A DNA stretch of 34,288 nt from Acidobacteriota bacterium. Lineage in GTDB: Bacteria; Acidobacteriota; Blastocatellia; HR10; J050. Below the pieces are notes generated by a model. That model made no database searches. It worked only from the letters and a program-made list of their open reading frames with translations, and was not told the origin of the DNA. Numbering within the stretch: the stretch's first letter is position 1; the number at the start of each line of letters is the position of its first letter. The position numbers and the translations under genes were made by a program. Positions 8,682 through 19,251 of the stretch are shown one piece after another. Location of the stretch: assembly GCA_003696865.1 (NCBI GenBank), contig RFHM01000249.1, positions 1 through 34,288 on the forward strand. Reading direction: 5' to 3'.

Positions 8682-11600
8682 ATGTACGCGAAGTCGGTTG
8701 AGAACCATGGGATCTCAGTGCCTTGGCTCATTGGTTTAGGGGTGATTGTGATCAATCTCTTCAATCTCATCCACGCCGTTGCCCAGAGCACGACGGCCAA
8801 TATTGAGGGGTATGTGACGGACCCTCAAGGTGCCGTCATTGTCGGCGCGCGCGTGACGGCGAGAAATGTGGCGACCAATCTGGAGCGGTCCACGGTGACC
8901 AATGCCAACGGGTTGTATTCGCTGCGATTACTTCCTATCGGGACCTACGAACTCACGGTGGAGGCCGAGGGATTCCAGACGGAGGTCTTGAAGGGCATCA
9001 CATTGGAAATCGACCAGACGGCGCGCATCGACATCGAGCTACCGGTGGGGACGACGACCGAGACGATCACGGTGACGGCAGCTCCGCCCATCACGGAAAC
9101 GGCTAATGCGACGATTGGAGAAGTGATCGAGAACCGGCGGATCACAGAACTCCCCTTGAACGGGCGGAATTTCCAACAATTAGCGTTGTTGACGGCGGGG
9201 ACGACGGCGGCCCAGGAAGGAGGGACGCAAGGATTCTTTGGCACGGCTGGTGGGGGTATTGGGTTCGTCATTCACGGAGGACGCGATGATCAGAATAATT
9301 TTCTCGTCGATGGGATCAACGTGATGGATCATTATTTCAACTCCATCACGCTCACCCCCTCCATCGACGCCATTCAGGAATTCAAGGTATTGCAGAATTC
9401 CTATTCAGCGGAAGCGGGCATGTTCGGTTCGGGTCAGATCAATATTTCCACCAAGTCGGGAACCAATGAGTTCCACGGCACGGTCTTCGAATTCTTGCGG
9501 AACGATAAGCTGGACGCCAAGAACTTCTTCGATCTTCCCGATCGGCCGATTCCTCCATTTCGCCAGAATCAGTTCGGTTTCAGTTTAGGCGGACCGGTGG
9601 TGAAGGATCGAACGTTTTTCTTCACCGCCTACGAAGGGCTTCGCATTCGACAGGATCAGACGCGCCTCTCGGCGCTCCCCACGATATATCAGCGTCAGGG
9701 GCTCTTCTTGGAACCGATCATCGATCCGGAGACGGGAGAACTCTTCCCGACGGTCGAGGTTGATGGGCAGACTTTCTATCGCATTCCGCCCGAACGGTTC
9801 GGCGTGGTGGCTCGGACGATCATCGAGCGATTCTTCCCCGTGCCCAACCTCCGGCCGACGGAGCCGGGCCTCAATCATGTCAGCGTAGATACGCGCAAGG
9901 AGGATCGCGATCAGATCGTCGTCCGGATCGATCACCGATTCAGCGAAGCTCATCAGTTTTTCGGCCGCTACATCTGGGCGCGGAGCGATCAACTCTTCCC
10001 CTTCGGGGACAATATTCTCACCTTCGATCCGCCGCCACCGCCGGGGTTTGGGACGCCGGTGGAAGATGACAGTCAGAACCTGGCCCTGGGCTGGACCTGG
10101 GTGGTCAGTTCCACGAAGGTGAACGAGTTGCGCCTCGGCTGGAATTTTTATGATGGGAAGCGGACGGCCGAAAATAAGGATGTGAATTTCGCCCGGCTGG
10201 TTGGGGTGGATATGGACATCGCCGAGCGAGATCGGGGATTCCCCGCTTTCACGTTGGCGGGAATTTCTCAATTTGGCGATTCCGACGTGTTTAATCCGTT
10301 ATTCCGGAAGAACAACATCTATCAGATCAGCGACAATTTCTCCTGGACGGTCGGTCGCCATAGTTTGAAATTCGGGGGCGATTTCCGCCACGTCCGGTTC
10401 GATACGTTGAGCAACTTTTTCACCCGAGGATTCGCCCAGTTCCAGGGCGGCGTGTGGGCGACGGGAAACATCTTGACCGGAGGAAACGTGGTCGGGAGCC
10501 CGATTGCCGATTTCTTATTGGATCGACCGTTTGCCAACATTCGCTTGCGAGGCGATACGACGGGGAACTTCCGGACGAATCTCTACGGCATCTACTTCAA
10601 CGATGAATTTCGCGTTTCGCCTCGCTTCACTATCACCTATGGCGTTCGATACGAGGTGTTTCCACCGATTCACGAGATCAACAATCGATTGGCCGTGTTC
10701 GATGATCGTACGGGGAACATCAGCATCGCGGGAGATCGCCTCCCGCCGGAGGTGAATGGCGAACTGGCCGCGCAGTATGATGCGCTCTTAGCGGCGCTCG
10801 GGCTTCCGCCGGTGAACTATGTGACGGCCGATTCTGTGGGGCTCAACGATGCCATCGTCAAGACGGACTTTGGCAATATTGCCCCCCGGATAGGCATCGC
10901 CTATGATCTGACGGGAAGTGGGCGGACGGTCCTTCGTGCGGCCTATGGCATCTTCAACGCTCTGAGGGACTGGTCGGCGCCGAGCGATAGCCGGAACATC
11001 CTCCCGTTCACGGCGCAGACCGTCTTTGTCGACTTCGCGCGGTTTGGCGTCCCCATTCCTCCCATCACTTATGCCGATGCGTACACGCAGATCGGGAATC
11101 AACTCATCGGGGGGATTGGGCCACAAGTCGAGATGCCCATTGGGTACACGCAGCAGTATACAGTGAATCTGCAGCACGCTATCACCGCCAATCTGGGCAT
11201 CGAGATCGCCTATGTCGGAGTGACGGGGGTGAATCTGAATCGGCTGACCACCAGTAATCAAGAGTTCATCGAAACGGGCATTCGTCCCTTCCCCAACTTC
11301 AGCTTCTTCATCCAAGAGGACAGTGGCGTGAATAGCTCATACCACAGCGCCTTCGTGCGCGTCGAGAAGCGAATGAGTCAGGGGCTCGCCTTCACGGCGT
11401 CGTACACCTTTTCCAAGTCCATCGACACGGCGTCCTCGGCCAGAGAGAATGGAGGAGCGCCCACGCGCGAGCAAGACGCCTACAATCGAGCGGCGGAAAA
11501 GGCACTCTCCAATTTCGATGTGCGCCATCGGTTCGTGGCCAGCTTCGTCTACGATCTCCCCTGGGGGCCGGGGCGTCGCTATGGAGGGAATCTCTCCGGG

Positions 11601-12113
11601 GTGATCGGCAAGCTCCTGGAAGGATGGCAGCTTGGTGGGATCGTCACGTTGCGTTCGGGGCAGCCATTCACGCCTCAGTTCCCCGGAGGGACGGTGGCCG
11701 GTTTCCGATTTCCGCGGCCGGACGTGATTCGGAATCCCAATCTACCGTCAGATCAGCGCGATCCCGCTCGATGGTTCGATGCCGGGGCATTCAGGGAACC
11801 CCCACTGGCGGTTGAAGCACAGGCGCTCATTCCGGGTTCCCATCTGCCGGGAAACGCCGGTCGAAATATCCTGGAGGGACCTGGGTTCAAGAACGTCGAT
11901 TTCACGCTGCAGAAGGTGACCAGCCTCGGCGAATCGGTCGATTTGCAGTTCCGTGCTGAGTTCTTTAACATCTTCAATCACCCGAATTTCGATTTGCCGG
12001 ATAGAAACTTCGTGCCCGGTCCGGGCGGCATCAATGCCAATCCCAATTTCGGCGTAGTGACATCGGCGAAAAACTCGCGGCAGATCCAGTTCGGGTTGAA
12101 GCTGATTTTTTAA
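8682..12113 (+). CDS. TonB-dependent outer-membrane receptor, Oar-like, with N-terminal carboxypeptidase-regulatory/Cna-B domain
   Basis: ATG 8682 after GGAGGGAGGTGGTGAT. IEGYVTDPQGAVIVGARVTARNVATN...GTYELTVEAEGFQ; ELPLNGRNFQQLALLTAG; VDGINVMD; terminal ...RQIQFGLKLIF (beta-barrel ending in Phe). Confidence 0.95.
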   Translation: MYAKSVENHGISVPWLIGLGVIVINLFNLIHAVAQSTTANIEGYVTDPQGAVIVGARVTARNVATNLERSTVTNANGLYSLRLLPIGTYELTVEAEGFQTEVLKGITLEIDQTARIDIELPVGTTTETITVTAAPPITETANATIGEVIENRRITELPLNGRNFQQLALLTAGTTAAQEGGTQGFFGTAGGGIGFVIHGGRDDQNNFLVDGINVMDHYFNSITLTPSIDAIQEFKVLQNSYSAEAGMFGSGQINISTKSGTNEFHGTVFEFLRNDKLDAKNFFDLPDRPIPPFRQNQFGFSLGGPVVKDRTFFFTAYEGLRIRQDQTRLSALPTIYQRQGLFLEPIIDPETGELFPTVEVDGQTFYRIPPERFGVVARTIIERFFPVPNLRPTEPGLNHVSVDTRKEDRDQIVVRIDHRFSEAHQFFGRYIWARSDQLFPFGDNILTFDPPPPPGFGTPVEDDSQNLALGWTWVVSSTKVNELRLGWNFYDGKRTAENKDVNFARLVGVDMDIAERDRGFPAFTLAGISQFGDSDVFNPLFRKNNIYQISDNFSWTVGRHSLKFGGDFRHVRFDTLSNFFTRGFAQFQGGVWATGNILTGGNVVGSPIADFLLDRPFANIRLRGDTTGNFRTNLYGIYFNDEFRVSPRFTITYGVRYEVFPPIHEINNRLAVFDDRTGNISIAGDRLPPEVNGELAAQYDALLAALGLPPVNYVTADSVGLNDAIVKTDFGNIAPRIGIAYDLTGSGRTVLRAAYGIFNALRDWSAPSDSRNILPFTAQTVFVDFARFGVPIPPITYADAYTQIGNQLIGGIGPQVEMPIGYTQQYTVNLQHAITANLGIEIAYVGVTGVNLNRLTTSNQEFIETGIRPFPNFSFFIQEDSGVNSSYHSAFVRVEKRMSQGLAFTASYTFSKSIDTASSARENGGAPTREQDAYNRAAEKALSNFDVRHRFVASFVYDLPWGPGRRYGGNLSGVIGKLLEGWQLGGIVTLRSGQPFTPQFPGGTVAGFRFPRPDVIRNPNLPSDQRDPARWFDAGAFREPPLAVEAQALIPGSHLPGNAGRNILEGPGFKNVDFTLQKVTSLGESVDLQFRAEFFNIFNHPNFDLPDRNFVPGPGGINANPNFGVVTSAKNSRQIQFGLKLIF

Positions 12114-12121
12114 TATTCAGG

Positions 12122-12158
12122 GGGAAGCCGGTCTCCGTGCAGTACGACTTGGCTTCCC
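12122..12158 (+). terminator. Hairpin after the TonB receptor gene (terminator-like, no long T tract)
   Basis: GGGAAGCC (12122-12129) pairs with GGCTTCCC (12151-12158); 21-nt loop; followed by only TT. Confidence 0.3.
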
Positions 12159-12196
12159 TTCGATAGAGACATTCAGATGTTGTGGTGGAGGGAGGT

Positions 12197-14257
12197 ATGG
12201 CCTATCGTTTAGGTGTCGATGTGGGTGGAACATTCACCGACGTTCTCTTGTTCAACGAAGAAACGGGCGAACTGTTGCTGGCCAAGACTCCATCCACGCC
12301 CCAGGATCAATCCATCGGTGTGATCGATGGCATTCGGAAGGCGGCGGAATTGGCCGGCATCGATCCCGCCGAGATCCAGCTGATCTTGCACGGGACGACA
12401 GTGGCCACCAATGCCGTCCTGGAGGGGAAGGGGGCGCTGGTGGGGTTGATCACGACCAAGGGGTTCGAGCAGATTCTTCACGTGGCTCGGGGACAGACGC
12501 CGGGCCCGCTGGCCGGTTGGATCATCATGATCAAACCGGAGCCGTTGGCTCCCCTGGAGTTGACGCGAGGCATTTCGGCTCGCATGAGCGCCAGAGGCGA
12601 AGAGATGGTGCCTCTGGATGAGGAGGAGGTTCGGGAAGCGGTCACGGAACTCCATGATGCGGGTATTGAGGCGTTGACCGTCTCTCTCATCAACTCTTTC
12701 GCCAATCCGGCTCACGAACGGCGCGTCAAGGAGATCGTGCAGGAGATGTTCCCCGACCTCCCGGTGACCATTTCCACGGATATTCTGCCGGAATTCCGCG
12801 AATACGAACGAACATTGACCACGGTGATGAACTCCTACGTGCGGCCGAAGATGAGCCTCTATCTGGCGGGCATCAAGGAGAAGCTGGAGGCGGCGCGATT
12901 GCATCCGACGGTGAATATCGTGCGATCCGACGGCGGGGTGATGAGTCTCGAACACGCCGCGGAAAAACCGGTGGCCACGCTGATGTCCGGACCCTCGGGA
13001 GGCGTCGTCGCCGCCAGCTATATCGGCGAGCTGACCGGCTATCGAAATGTCCTCTCATTCGACATGGGCGGCACGTCCACGGATGTGGCCATCAGTTTCG
13101 GGGGATCGCCCAATATCGTCCGCGAGACGCGCATCGGGTACTATCCGGTCAAGGCCTCGACCGTCGACGTTCAGAGCGTGGGGGCGGGTGGTGGATCGAT
13201 CGCTCACGTGCCCATCACCGGCGCCCTTCGCGTGGGTCCGCAGAGCGCAGGAGCCGAGCCGGGACCGGCCTGCTATGGCAAAGGAGGAGAAGAACCCACC
13301 GTCACCGATGCCAATCTCGTGCTCGGTCACTTGCCGCCGAGATTGCTCGGCGGTGAGATGACGCTCGATGTGGAGGCGGCCAAAGCCGCCGTCGAGAAGA
13401 TCGCCCGGGCACTCGACCTGGATCTTTACCAGGCGGCACAGGGCATCATCGATATCGTGAATGAGAATATGTTCGGGGCCATACGTCTCGTCTCCATTCA
13501 ACGAGGGTATGACCCGCGCGACTTCGCTCTGGTGGCTTTTGGGGGTGCGGGGCCGCTCCATGTGAATGCCCTCTCCCAATTAACTGGTTCCTGGCCGGCC
13601 ATCGTGCCCCCAACACCAGGCGTCCTTTCAGCTCTTGGATTCCTCCACTCTGATATCCGCAATGAATTCGCTCAAACCTATATTCGCACCATGGACAAGG
13701 TCGAGCTCCATGAGGTCAAACAGGGGCTCGCCAAACTCGCCGAACAGGCCATCGCCTGGCTCGATGGCGAGGGTATCCCGTCGCCGCGACGGCGCGTTCG
13801 CTACGAAATCGATGTGCGCTATTACCGACAGGGCTACGAGTTCCCCGTGGAAGTGACTCCCGAGCAGTTCGATTCGCCGGCCGGATTCGACAAACTGGTT
13901 GCCGATTTCAAGGAGATTCACGAGCGGAACTATGGCTTCAATCTCGACTCGCTGATCGAAATGGTCAATCTCCGCGCCATTGGAATCGGTGAAGTTCGCA
14001 AGGTCGAGCTGCAGAAGTACGATCTCGATTCGGAGGATGCCTCGCCGGCGGTCATCGAAGAACATCACATCCACTTCAAAGGAGGATTCCTTCCCACGCT
14101 CATTTATCAGAGAGAAAAACTGCGGCCGGGAAACGTGATCAAAGGGCCGGCGGTCATCACCCAGACGGATTCCACCACCGTCATCTTGCCCGGACATTAT
14201 GGGAAGGTGGATCCTTACCTCAACATCCTGATATGGCCTGATGGTCAGGGCCAATGA
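12197..14257 (+). CDS. hyuA: Hydantoinase/oxoprolinase A subunit (HyuA-like), copy 1
   Basis: ATG 12197 after GGAGGGAGGT. LGVDVGGTFTDVLLF, HGTTVATNAVLEGKGA, LPEFREYERTLTTVMNSYV, SFDMGGTSTDVAI, GAGGGSIAHV, FGGAGPLHVNAL. Confidence 0.93.
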   Translation: MAYRLGVDVGGTFTDVLLFNEETGELLLAKTPSTPQDQSIGVIDGIRKAAELAGIDPAEIQLILHGTTVATNAVLEGKGALVGLITTKGFEQILHVARGQTPGPLAGWIIMIKPEPLAPLELTRGISARMSARGEEMVPLDEEEVREAVTELHDAGIEALTVSLINSFANPAHERRVKEIVQEMFPDLPVTISTDILPEFREYERTLTTVMNSYVRPKMSLYLAGIKEKLEAARLHPTVNIVRSDGGVMSLEHAAEKPVATLMSGPSGGVVAASYIGELTGYRNVLSFDMGGTSTDVAISFGGSPNIVRETRIGYYPVKASTVDVQSVGAGGGSIAHVPITGALRVGPQSAGAEPGPACYGKGGEEPTVTDANLVLGHLPPRLLGGEMTLDVEAAKAAVEKIARALDLDLYQAAQGIIDIVNENMFGAIRLVSIQRGYDPRDFALVAFGGAGPLHVNALSQLTGSWPAIVPPTPGVLSALGFLHSDIRNEFAQTYIRTMDKVELHEVKQGLAKLAEQAIAWLDGEGIPSPRRRVRYEIDVRYYRQGYEFPVEVTPEQFDSPAGFDKLVADFKEIHERNYGFNLDSLIEMVNLRAIGIGEVRKVELQKYDLDSEDASPAVIEEHHIHFKGGFLPTLIYQREKLRPGNVIKGPAVITQTDSTTVILPGHYGKVDPYLNILIWPDGQGQ

Positions 14258-14286
14258 CCGTGAGATTCCAGGGAATGAAGGAGGCG

Positions 14287-16140
14287 ATGATGAGCACCCA
14301 ACGAACGAAATTAGATAAGATCACGCTGGACATCATCGAGAATGCCTTACGCAACGCCCGTCACGAGATGGACGCCGTCGTGTTTCGCTCGGCGATGTCA
14401 CCGGTGATTCGGGAACAGCACGACGCCTTCCCGATGATTTGTACGCCGGATGGACGGATGGTCGTCGGGCAGTTCGGGTCCTACATCAGCGGATTCATCA
14501 AAGAGTGGAAACGGGGCATTCATCCGGGGGATATTTTCCTCACCAGCGATCCCTACAAGTGCCAGGCAGCCATCTCCCACATCAACGATTGGTTGGTGCT
14601 CATGCCCATCTTCCGCGATGGCGAGTTGATTGGATGGGCTTCGCAGTTCGGCCACACGCTGGATATTGGCGGACCGGTTCCCGGATCATTGCCCACCGAT
14701 GCCACGACGATTTATGGCGAGGGCGTTCGCATTCCACCGGTGAAGCTGTTCGACCAGGGGAGGCTCAATGAGGACGTCCTCGATCTCATTCTCAACAACT
14801 CGCGAACTCCGGAGATGAATTACTTCGATCTCATGGCCATTGTCGCCGGGTGCCGAACGGCGGCCCGGCGCGTATTGGAACTCTGCGATCGGTTCGGCAA
14901 AGAGACGGTCATGGAGGCTTTCGAAGCTCTCCTGGATCGAACCTATCGGGCGATGAGTCAGCTCATCGTGAAGAATCTACCCGAAGAGCCCGTCTCGTTC
15001 GAGGATTACGTCGACGATGATGGACGGGGTAACGGTCCGTATAAAATGAAGCTCACCATCTGGCGGGAAGGAGATCACGGGTATTTCGACTGGACGGGAA
15101 CCGATCCGCAAGCGCCGGGGCCGATCAATTTCTATCTCAGCGAAGAGATGTTCAAGATGTTCATCGGCGTGTACTTGATCATGGTCTTCGATCCACAGAT
15201 CCTGTTCAACGACGGATTCTATCCCCTCCTGCACATCATCATCCCCGAAGGCTCGCTCCTCAGACCGAAATTCCCCGCCGCGCTGGGATGCCGGACGCAC
15301 GCTCTGGCGCGATTGTTCGATGTCCTGGGTGGCGCGTTGGGGCGGCAGGCACCAGAGCTGACCACGGCGGCCGGTTATGGGACCAGTCCCTATCTGCTCT
15401 ATAATGGCTACGATGAGAATGGCGAGTTCTTCCATTTGATGGAGATCAGTTTCGGCGGCATTCCCGGTCGACCGGTGGATGATGGGCTGGATGCCCATTC
15501 CTGGTGGCCGCTGTTTGAGAATATTCCCACCGAGTATCTGGAGAGTTATTATCCATTGACCATCGAGCAGTATGGATCGATGATCGATTCCGGAGGCGCT
15601 GGCTTCCACCGCGGAGGGAATGGTGTCATTAAGGTTTATCGATTCGAAGCCGATGGCGAGATTGCCATCCACGACGATCGGGAACGCTCTCATCCCTGGG
15701 GCGTGCTGGGAGGACTGCCCGGTGCTCCCTCATCCAAACTCCTCATTCGAAAGAATGGGGAACGCGTCCCGCTTCCGTCGAAAGTCAGTTGCGTCAAGGT
15801 CGAGAAGGGCGATCGCCTCATTTACGTTACCGCCGGCGCTGGCGGTTGGAAAGATCCCCTGGATCGACCGCCGGAGAAGGTCCAAAAGGATGTCATTCGC
15901 AAACTCGTGTCGCTGGAGAAGGCGCGCCGAGACTATGGCGTCGTGCTCGATCCCAAGACGTTGGAGATCGATCATCGAGCCACAGAGTCCTTGCGCGCCA
16001 AGATGCGGCGGGAACGTGGTCCTGTGCCCACGTTCACCTTCGGTCCAACGCCTGAGCCCATCGGCGTCATGGCCGAGTATTATAGTCGAAAGGCGCGAGA
16101 GGAGACGGCGGGCGCGGGCGTGGGAGATCGGCGAGCGTAG
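14287..16140 (+). CDS. hyuB: Hydantoinase B/oxoprolinase subunit (HyuB-like), copy 1
   Basis: ORF opens at 14254 (ATGA overlap with hyuA), but AAGGAGG at 14278-14284 favours ATG 14287 or 14290. KITLDIIENALRNARHEMDAVVFRSAMSPVIREQHDAFPMI; DPYKCQAAISHINDW; FHRGGNGVIKVYRF; VTAGAGGWKDPLDR. Confidence 0.93.
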   Translation: MMSTQRTKLDKITLDIIENALRNARHEMDAVVFRSAMSPVIREQHDAFPMICTPDGRMVVGQFGSYISGFIKEWKRGIHPGDIFLTSDPYKCQAAISHINDWLVLMPIFRDGELIGWASQFGHTLDIGGPVPGSLPTDATTIYGEGVRIPPVKLFDQGRLNEDVLDLILNNSRTPEMNYFDLMAIVAGCRTAARRVLELCDRFGKETVMEAFEALLDRTYRAMSQLIVKNLPEEPVSFEDYVDDDGRGNGPYKMKLTIWREGDHGYFDWTGTDPQAPGPINFYLSEEMFKMFIGVYLIMVFDPQILFNDGFYPLLHIIIPEGSLLRPKFPAALGCRTHALARLFDVLGGALGRQAPELTTAAGYGTSPYLLYNGYDENGEFFHLMEISFGGIPGRPVDDGLDAHSWWPLFENIPTEYLESYYPLTIEQYGSMIDSGGAGFHRGGNGVIKVYRFEADGEIAIHDDRERSHPWGVLGGLPGAPSSKLLIRKNGERVPLPSKVSCVKVEKGDRLIYVTAGAGGWKDPLDRPPEKVQKDVIRKLVSLEKARRDYGVVLDPKTLEIDHRATESLRAKMRRERGPVPTFTFGPTPEPIGVMAEYYSRKAREETAGAGVGDRRA

Positions 16141-16236
16141 TCTGAAGGTGGCCCGTGATGTTCGGGTACGCTCGACCGAGATGAAAGCCGCCAGACGGCC
16201 CTTTCGACAACACATGATCGTCACAGAGACAGAGCT

Positions 16237-16881
16237 ATGACGGACGAACATACGCGCGAACTCTACAAACAACGGGGATTCTCAGCGCGGGTCGGATTCG
16301 GCGAGCGCCCGGCGCTGCTCATCATCGATTTCATCAATGCCTTCACGGATCTCTCATCGCCGCTGGCCTCCAATCTGGACAAGGAGGTGGAGGCGACGCG
16401 TCAGTTGCTGGTGGTCGCGCGCCGAAAGCGCATTCCCATCTTCTTCACCACGGTGGAATATGATGAGCGATTTCGCGAGGCGGGCGTGTTCATCAAGAAA
16501 GTCCCGTCGCTGGCCGTGCTCAAAGCGGGCTCCCGATTGGTGGAGATCGACGAGCGATTGAAGCCAGAACCGGGAGAGCATATCATCTCCAAGCGCTACG
16601 CCAGCGCCTTTTTTGGTACACCGTTGGCATCCACGCTGACCGCTCTTCGGGTGGACACGTTGTTGATCGCCGGTTGTACGACCAGCGGTTGCGTTCGGGC
16701 CTCCGCCGTGGATTCCTGTCAGTCCGGCTTTCGCACCATCGTGGTGGAAGAAGCCGTCGGTGATCGGGCCCGCGGCCCGCATGAAGCCAATTTATTCGAT
16801 ATCGATGCCAAGTACGGAGACGTCGTCTCCCTGGCGGAAGCGCTGGAGTATCTCAACGGCCTGGAGACCTGGCCGGACTGA
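16237..16881 (+). CDS. Isochorismatase-family cysteine hydrolase (N-carbamoylsarcosine amidase / maleamate amidohydrolase-like)
   Basis: PALLIIDFINAFTD (Asp), FIKKVPSL (Lys), LIAGCTTSGCVRASAVDSCQSGF (Cys), GPHEANLFDIDAKYGDVVS. Confidence 0.88.
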   Translation: MTDEHTRELYKQRGFSARVGFGERPALLIIDFINAFTDLSSPLASNLDKEVEATRQLLVVARRKRIPIFFTTVEYDERFREAGVFIKKVPSLAVLKAGSRLVEIDERLKPEPGEHIISKRYASAFFGTPLASTLTALRVDTLLIAGCTTSGCVRASAVDSCQSGFRTIVVEEAVGDRARGPHEANLFDIDAKYGDVVSLAEALEYLNGLETWPD

Positions 16882-16969
16882 GGAAGGAACGAGAAGGATA
16901 TATCTGTCATCTCCCGTTTCCATCGCGGACGGGAGAACACGAATCATGAAAGGGAGAGGGAATTCTATT

Positions 16970-18190
16970 ATGGCCAATGGAGCAAAAGGAAATGCAGAGA
17001 TGCCCTTACGAGGCCTGCGCGTCCTCGAGATGGGACAACTTCTCGCCGGTCCGTTCGCGGGCGTCATCCTGGCGGCATTTGGTGCCGAGGTCATCAAAAT
17101 CGAACCACCAAAGATCGGCGACCCGTTGCGCCGCTGGCGAGAGGTCTATAAGGGAACGGCACTATGGTGGTACATCCTGGGTCGAAATAAGAAATGCATC
17201 ACCTTGAATCTCCGTCATCCTCGTGGCCAGGAATTGGCTCGCCAACTGGCCAAGGATGTGGATATCGTCCTGGAGAACTTCAAGCCGGGAACGTTGGAGA
17301 AGTGGGGACTCGGCTATGAGGATTTGAGAAAGCTCAATCCTCGAGTGATCATGGTTCGCGTCTCGGGATGGGGACAGACCGGCCCCTACTCATCACGACC
17401 GGGCTATGCCAGCGTGGCCGAAGCCATGGGCGGATTTCGATATGTGACGGGATATCCCGATCGCCCGCCGGTCCGCCCCAATCTCAGCTTGGGGGACACG
17501 TTGGCCGGACTTCATGCTGCCTTGGGAGCCCTCATGGCCGTTTATCATCGGGACGTGAAGGGAACAGGACGGGGTCAAATGGTCGACGTGGCCATTTACG
17601 AAGCCGTGTTCAACATGATGGAGAGTCTCGTTCCGGCCTATGATAAGCTGGGATACGTCCGCGAGCGATTGGGATCCAAGCTCTCGGGGATTGTGCCATC
17701 CAATACGTACATCTGTAAGGATGGCAAGTACATCGTCATTGGCGGGAACGGCGATACCATCTTCAAGCGACTCATGACGGCTATAGGTCGAGAGGATCTG
17801 GCACAGGATCCTCGGCTGGAACACAACGACGGTCGCGTAGAACATGAAGAGATGATCGATCAGGCCATCGAGGCGTGGACCAAAGCCCACACTTACGATG
17901 AAGTTTTCCGTACCCTGGAGAGCGCCGGCGTCCCTTGCGGGCCCATTTATAGTGCCGCCGAGATTCTCAAGGATCCCCATTTCAACGCTCGCGGTTTGTT
18001 CGAGACGGTGGAGATTCTGGATGGGGAGAAGGTGAAAATTCCTGCCATCCTCCCCTTCTTGAGCGAAACGCCAGGTCGCACCGAGTGGGTTGGACCGCCA
18101 CTGGGTGCGCACAATGAGGAGATCTATTGTCGCCGTCTCGGACTCTCTCAACAGGAACTGGCTGCCCTCCAGGAAGAGGGGATCATCTGA
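16970..18190 (+). CDS. CaiB/BaiF family (family III) CoA-transferase
   Basis: ORF opens at 16760; AGGGAGAGGG at 16951-16960 precedes ATG 16970 (ATG 16946 is an alternative). LRGLRVLEMGQLLAGPFAGVILAAFGAEVIKIEPP; ILGRNKKCITLNLRHPRGQELARQL; VENFKPGTLEKWGL-type motif; GPIYSAAEILKDPHFNARGLF. Confidence 0.93.
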   Translation: MANGAKGNAEMPLRGLRVLEMGQLLAGPFAGVILAAFGAEVIKIEPPKIGDPLRRWREVYKGTALWWYILGRNKKCITLNLRHPRGQELARQLAKDVDIVLENFKPGTLEKWGLGYEDLRKLNPRVIMVRVSGWGQTGPYSSRPGYASVAEAMGGFRYVTGYPDRPPVRPNLSLGDTLAGLHAALGALMAVYHRDVKGTGRGQMVDVAIYEAVFNMMESLVPAYDKLGYVRERLGSKLSGIVPSNTYICKDGKYIVIGGNGDTIFKRLMTAIGREDLAQDPRLEHNDGRVEHEEMIDQAIEAWTKAHTYDEVFRTLESAGVPCGPIYSAAEILKDPHFNARGLFETVEILDGEKVKIPAILPFLSETPGRTEWVGPPLGAHNEEIYCRRLGLSQQELAALQEEGII

Positions 18191-18276
18191 GGAGTCCCAT
18201 TGAGGGTGATCGACCGATGGTCTCAACGATGCGGGACGAACGCTCCTGGAGGGAGAAAGATTGAGGAGGAAAACCG

Positions 18277-19164
18277 ATGCATTTACCAAAGGAGGTCCAG
18301 ATCGTTGATGTGGCACCGCGCGATGGACTGCAGAACATCGCCGGCGAGATCCCTACCGATCAGAAAATCGAACTGGTGAACGCCTTGGTCGCTGCCGGAT
18401 TATCGCGGATCGAGGTCACCTCATTCTCCCATCCCCGATGGGTTCCCCAGCTTCGAGATGCCGAACAGGTGTTGGCAGGGATCAACCGCTCGCCGGGAAC
18501 GCGCGTCATGGTACTGATCCCCAATCGGCGAGGGTATGATCGCGTTGGCCCCTGCCGGGATCTGATAGATGAGGTGGCCGTGGTCATCTCGGCGACGGAA
18601 TCGATGAATCAGAAAAACGTCAATCGACCCATCGCCGACTCCATGCGGCAATTCGCCGAGATCACCGAGGCGGCCAAAAGAGATGGTTTGTGGGTGCGAG
18701 GCTCTATCGGTGTGGCTTTCGTGTGTCCCTACGAAGGGAAGACGCCGGAAGATCAGACGCTTCGTCTGGCCGAGGAATTCTTCCAGATGGGCGTCGATGA
18801 AGTCATGTTCGCCGATACCATCGGGCGGGCCAATCCTCGACAGGTGTATGAACTGCTCGCGCGGGCGCGCGATCGATGGCCCGATCGCCCCCTGGCCGTT
18901 CATTTCCATGATACCACTCACTTGGCCCTGGCCAACGCCGTCGCCGCCCTGGAAGCGGGGGTCACCATCTTTGACGCCTCGGTCGGTGGACTGGGCGGCT
19001 GCCCCTTCACTCCCAAGGGCGCGGGGAATGTGGCCACCGAGAAGCTCGTCTATATGCTCCACGAGATGGGGATCGAGACGGGGATCGACGATCGCGTACT
19101 GGCGCAGACGGCCGCCTTGGCCCAACAATTGAAGCGCGCCGCGTCGGTTGAGGTGGTCGGTTAA
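18277..19164 (+). CDS. Hydroxymethylglutaryl-CoA lyase family protein
   Basis: DVAPRDGLQN, SFSHPRWVPQLRDAEQVL, HFHDTTHLALANAVAALEAGVTIFDASVGGLGGCPFTPKGAGNVATE. SD GAGGAGGAAAACCG. Confidence 0.88.
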   Translation: MHLPKEVQIVDVAPRDGLQNIAGEIPTDQKIELVNALVAAGLSRIEVTSFSHPRWVPQLRDAEQVLAGINRSPGTRVMVLIPNRRGYDRVGPCRDLIDEVAVVISATESMNQKNVNRPIADSMRQFAEITEAAKRDGLWVRGSIGVAFVCPYEGKTPEDQTLRLAEEFFQMGVDEVMFADTIGRANPRQVYELLARARDRWPDRPLAVHFHDTTHLALANAVAALEAGVTIFDASVGGLGGCPFTPKGAGNVATEKLVYMLHEMGIETGIDDRVLAQTAALAQQLKRAASVEVVG

Positions 19165-19251
19165 AGTAAAGTTGGAACGCATCGTCCATGGGATCCGCTC
19201 CTGGCGATGATCCTGTGGTCCTGAACGGTCATCAGGGAGGAGCGAACAGCG

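Noticed and set aside
12197-16140. HyuAB as acetone carboxylase
   Set aside because: No gamma-subunit gene (AcxC) seen nearby; two-subunit organisation fits hydantoinase/oxoprolinase-like enzymes better, though carboxylase activity cannot be excluded.
12197-16881. Creatinine/N-methylhydantoin pathway
   Set aside because: HyuAB plus N-carbamoylsarcosine-amidase-like protein is suggestive, but no creatinine deaminase or sarcosine-handling gene is present and the CoA genes do not fit; kept only as an alternative.
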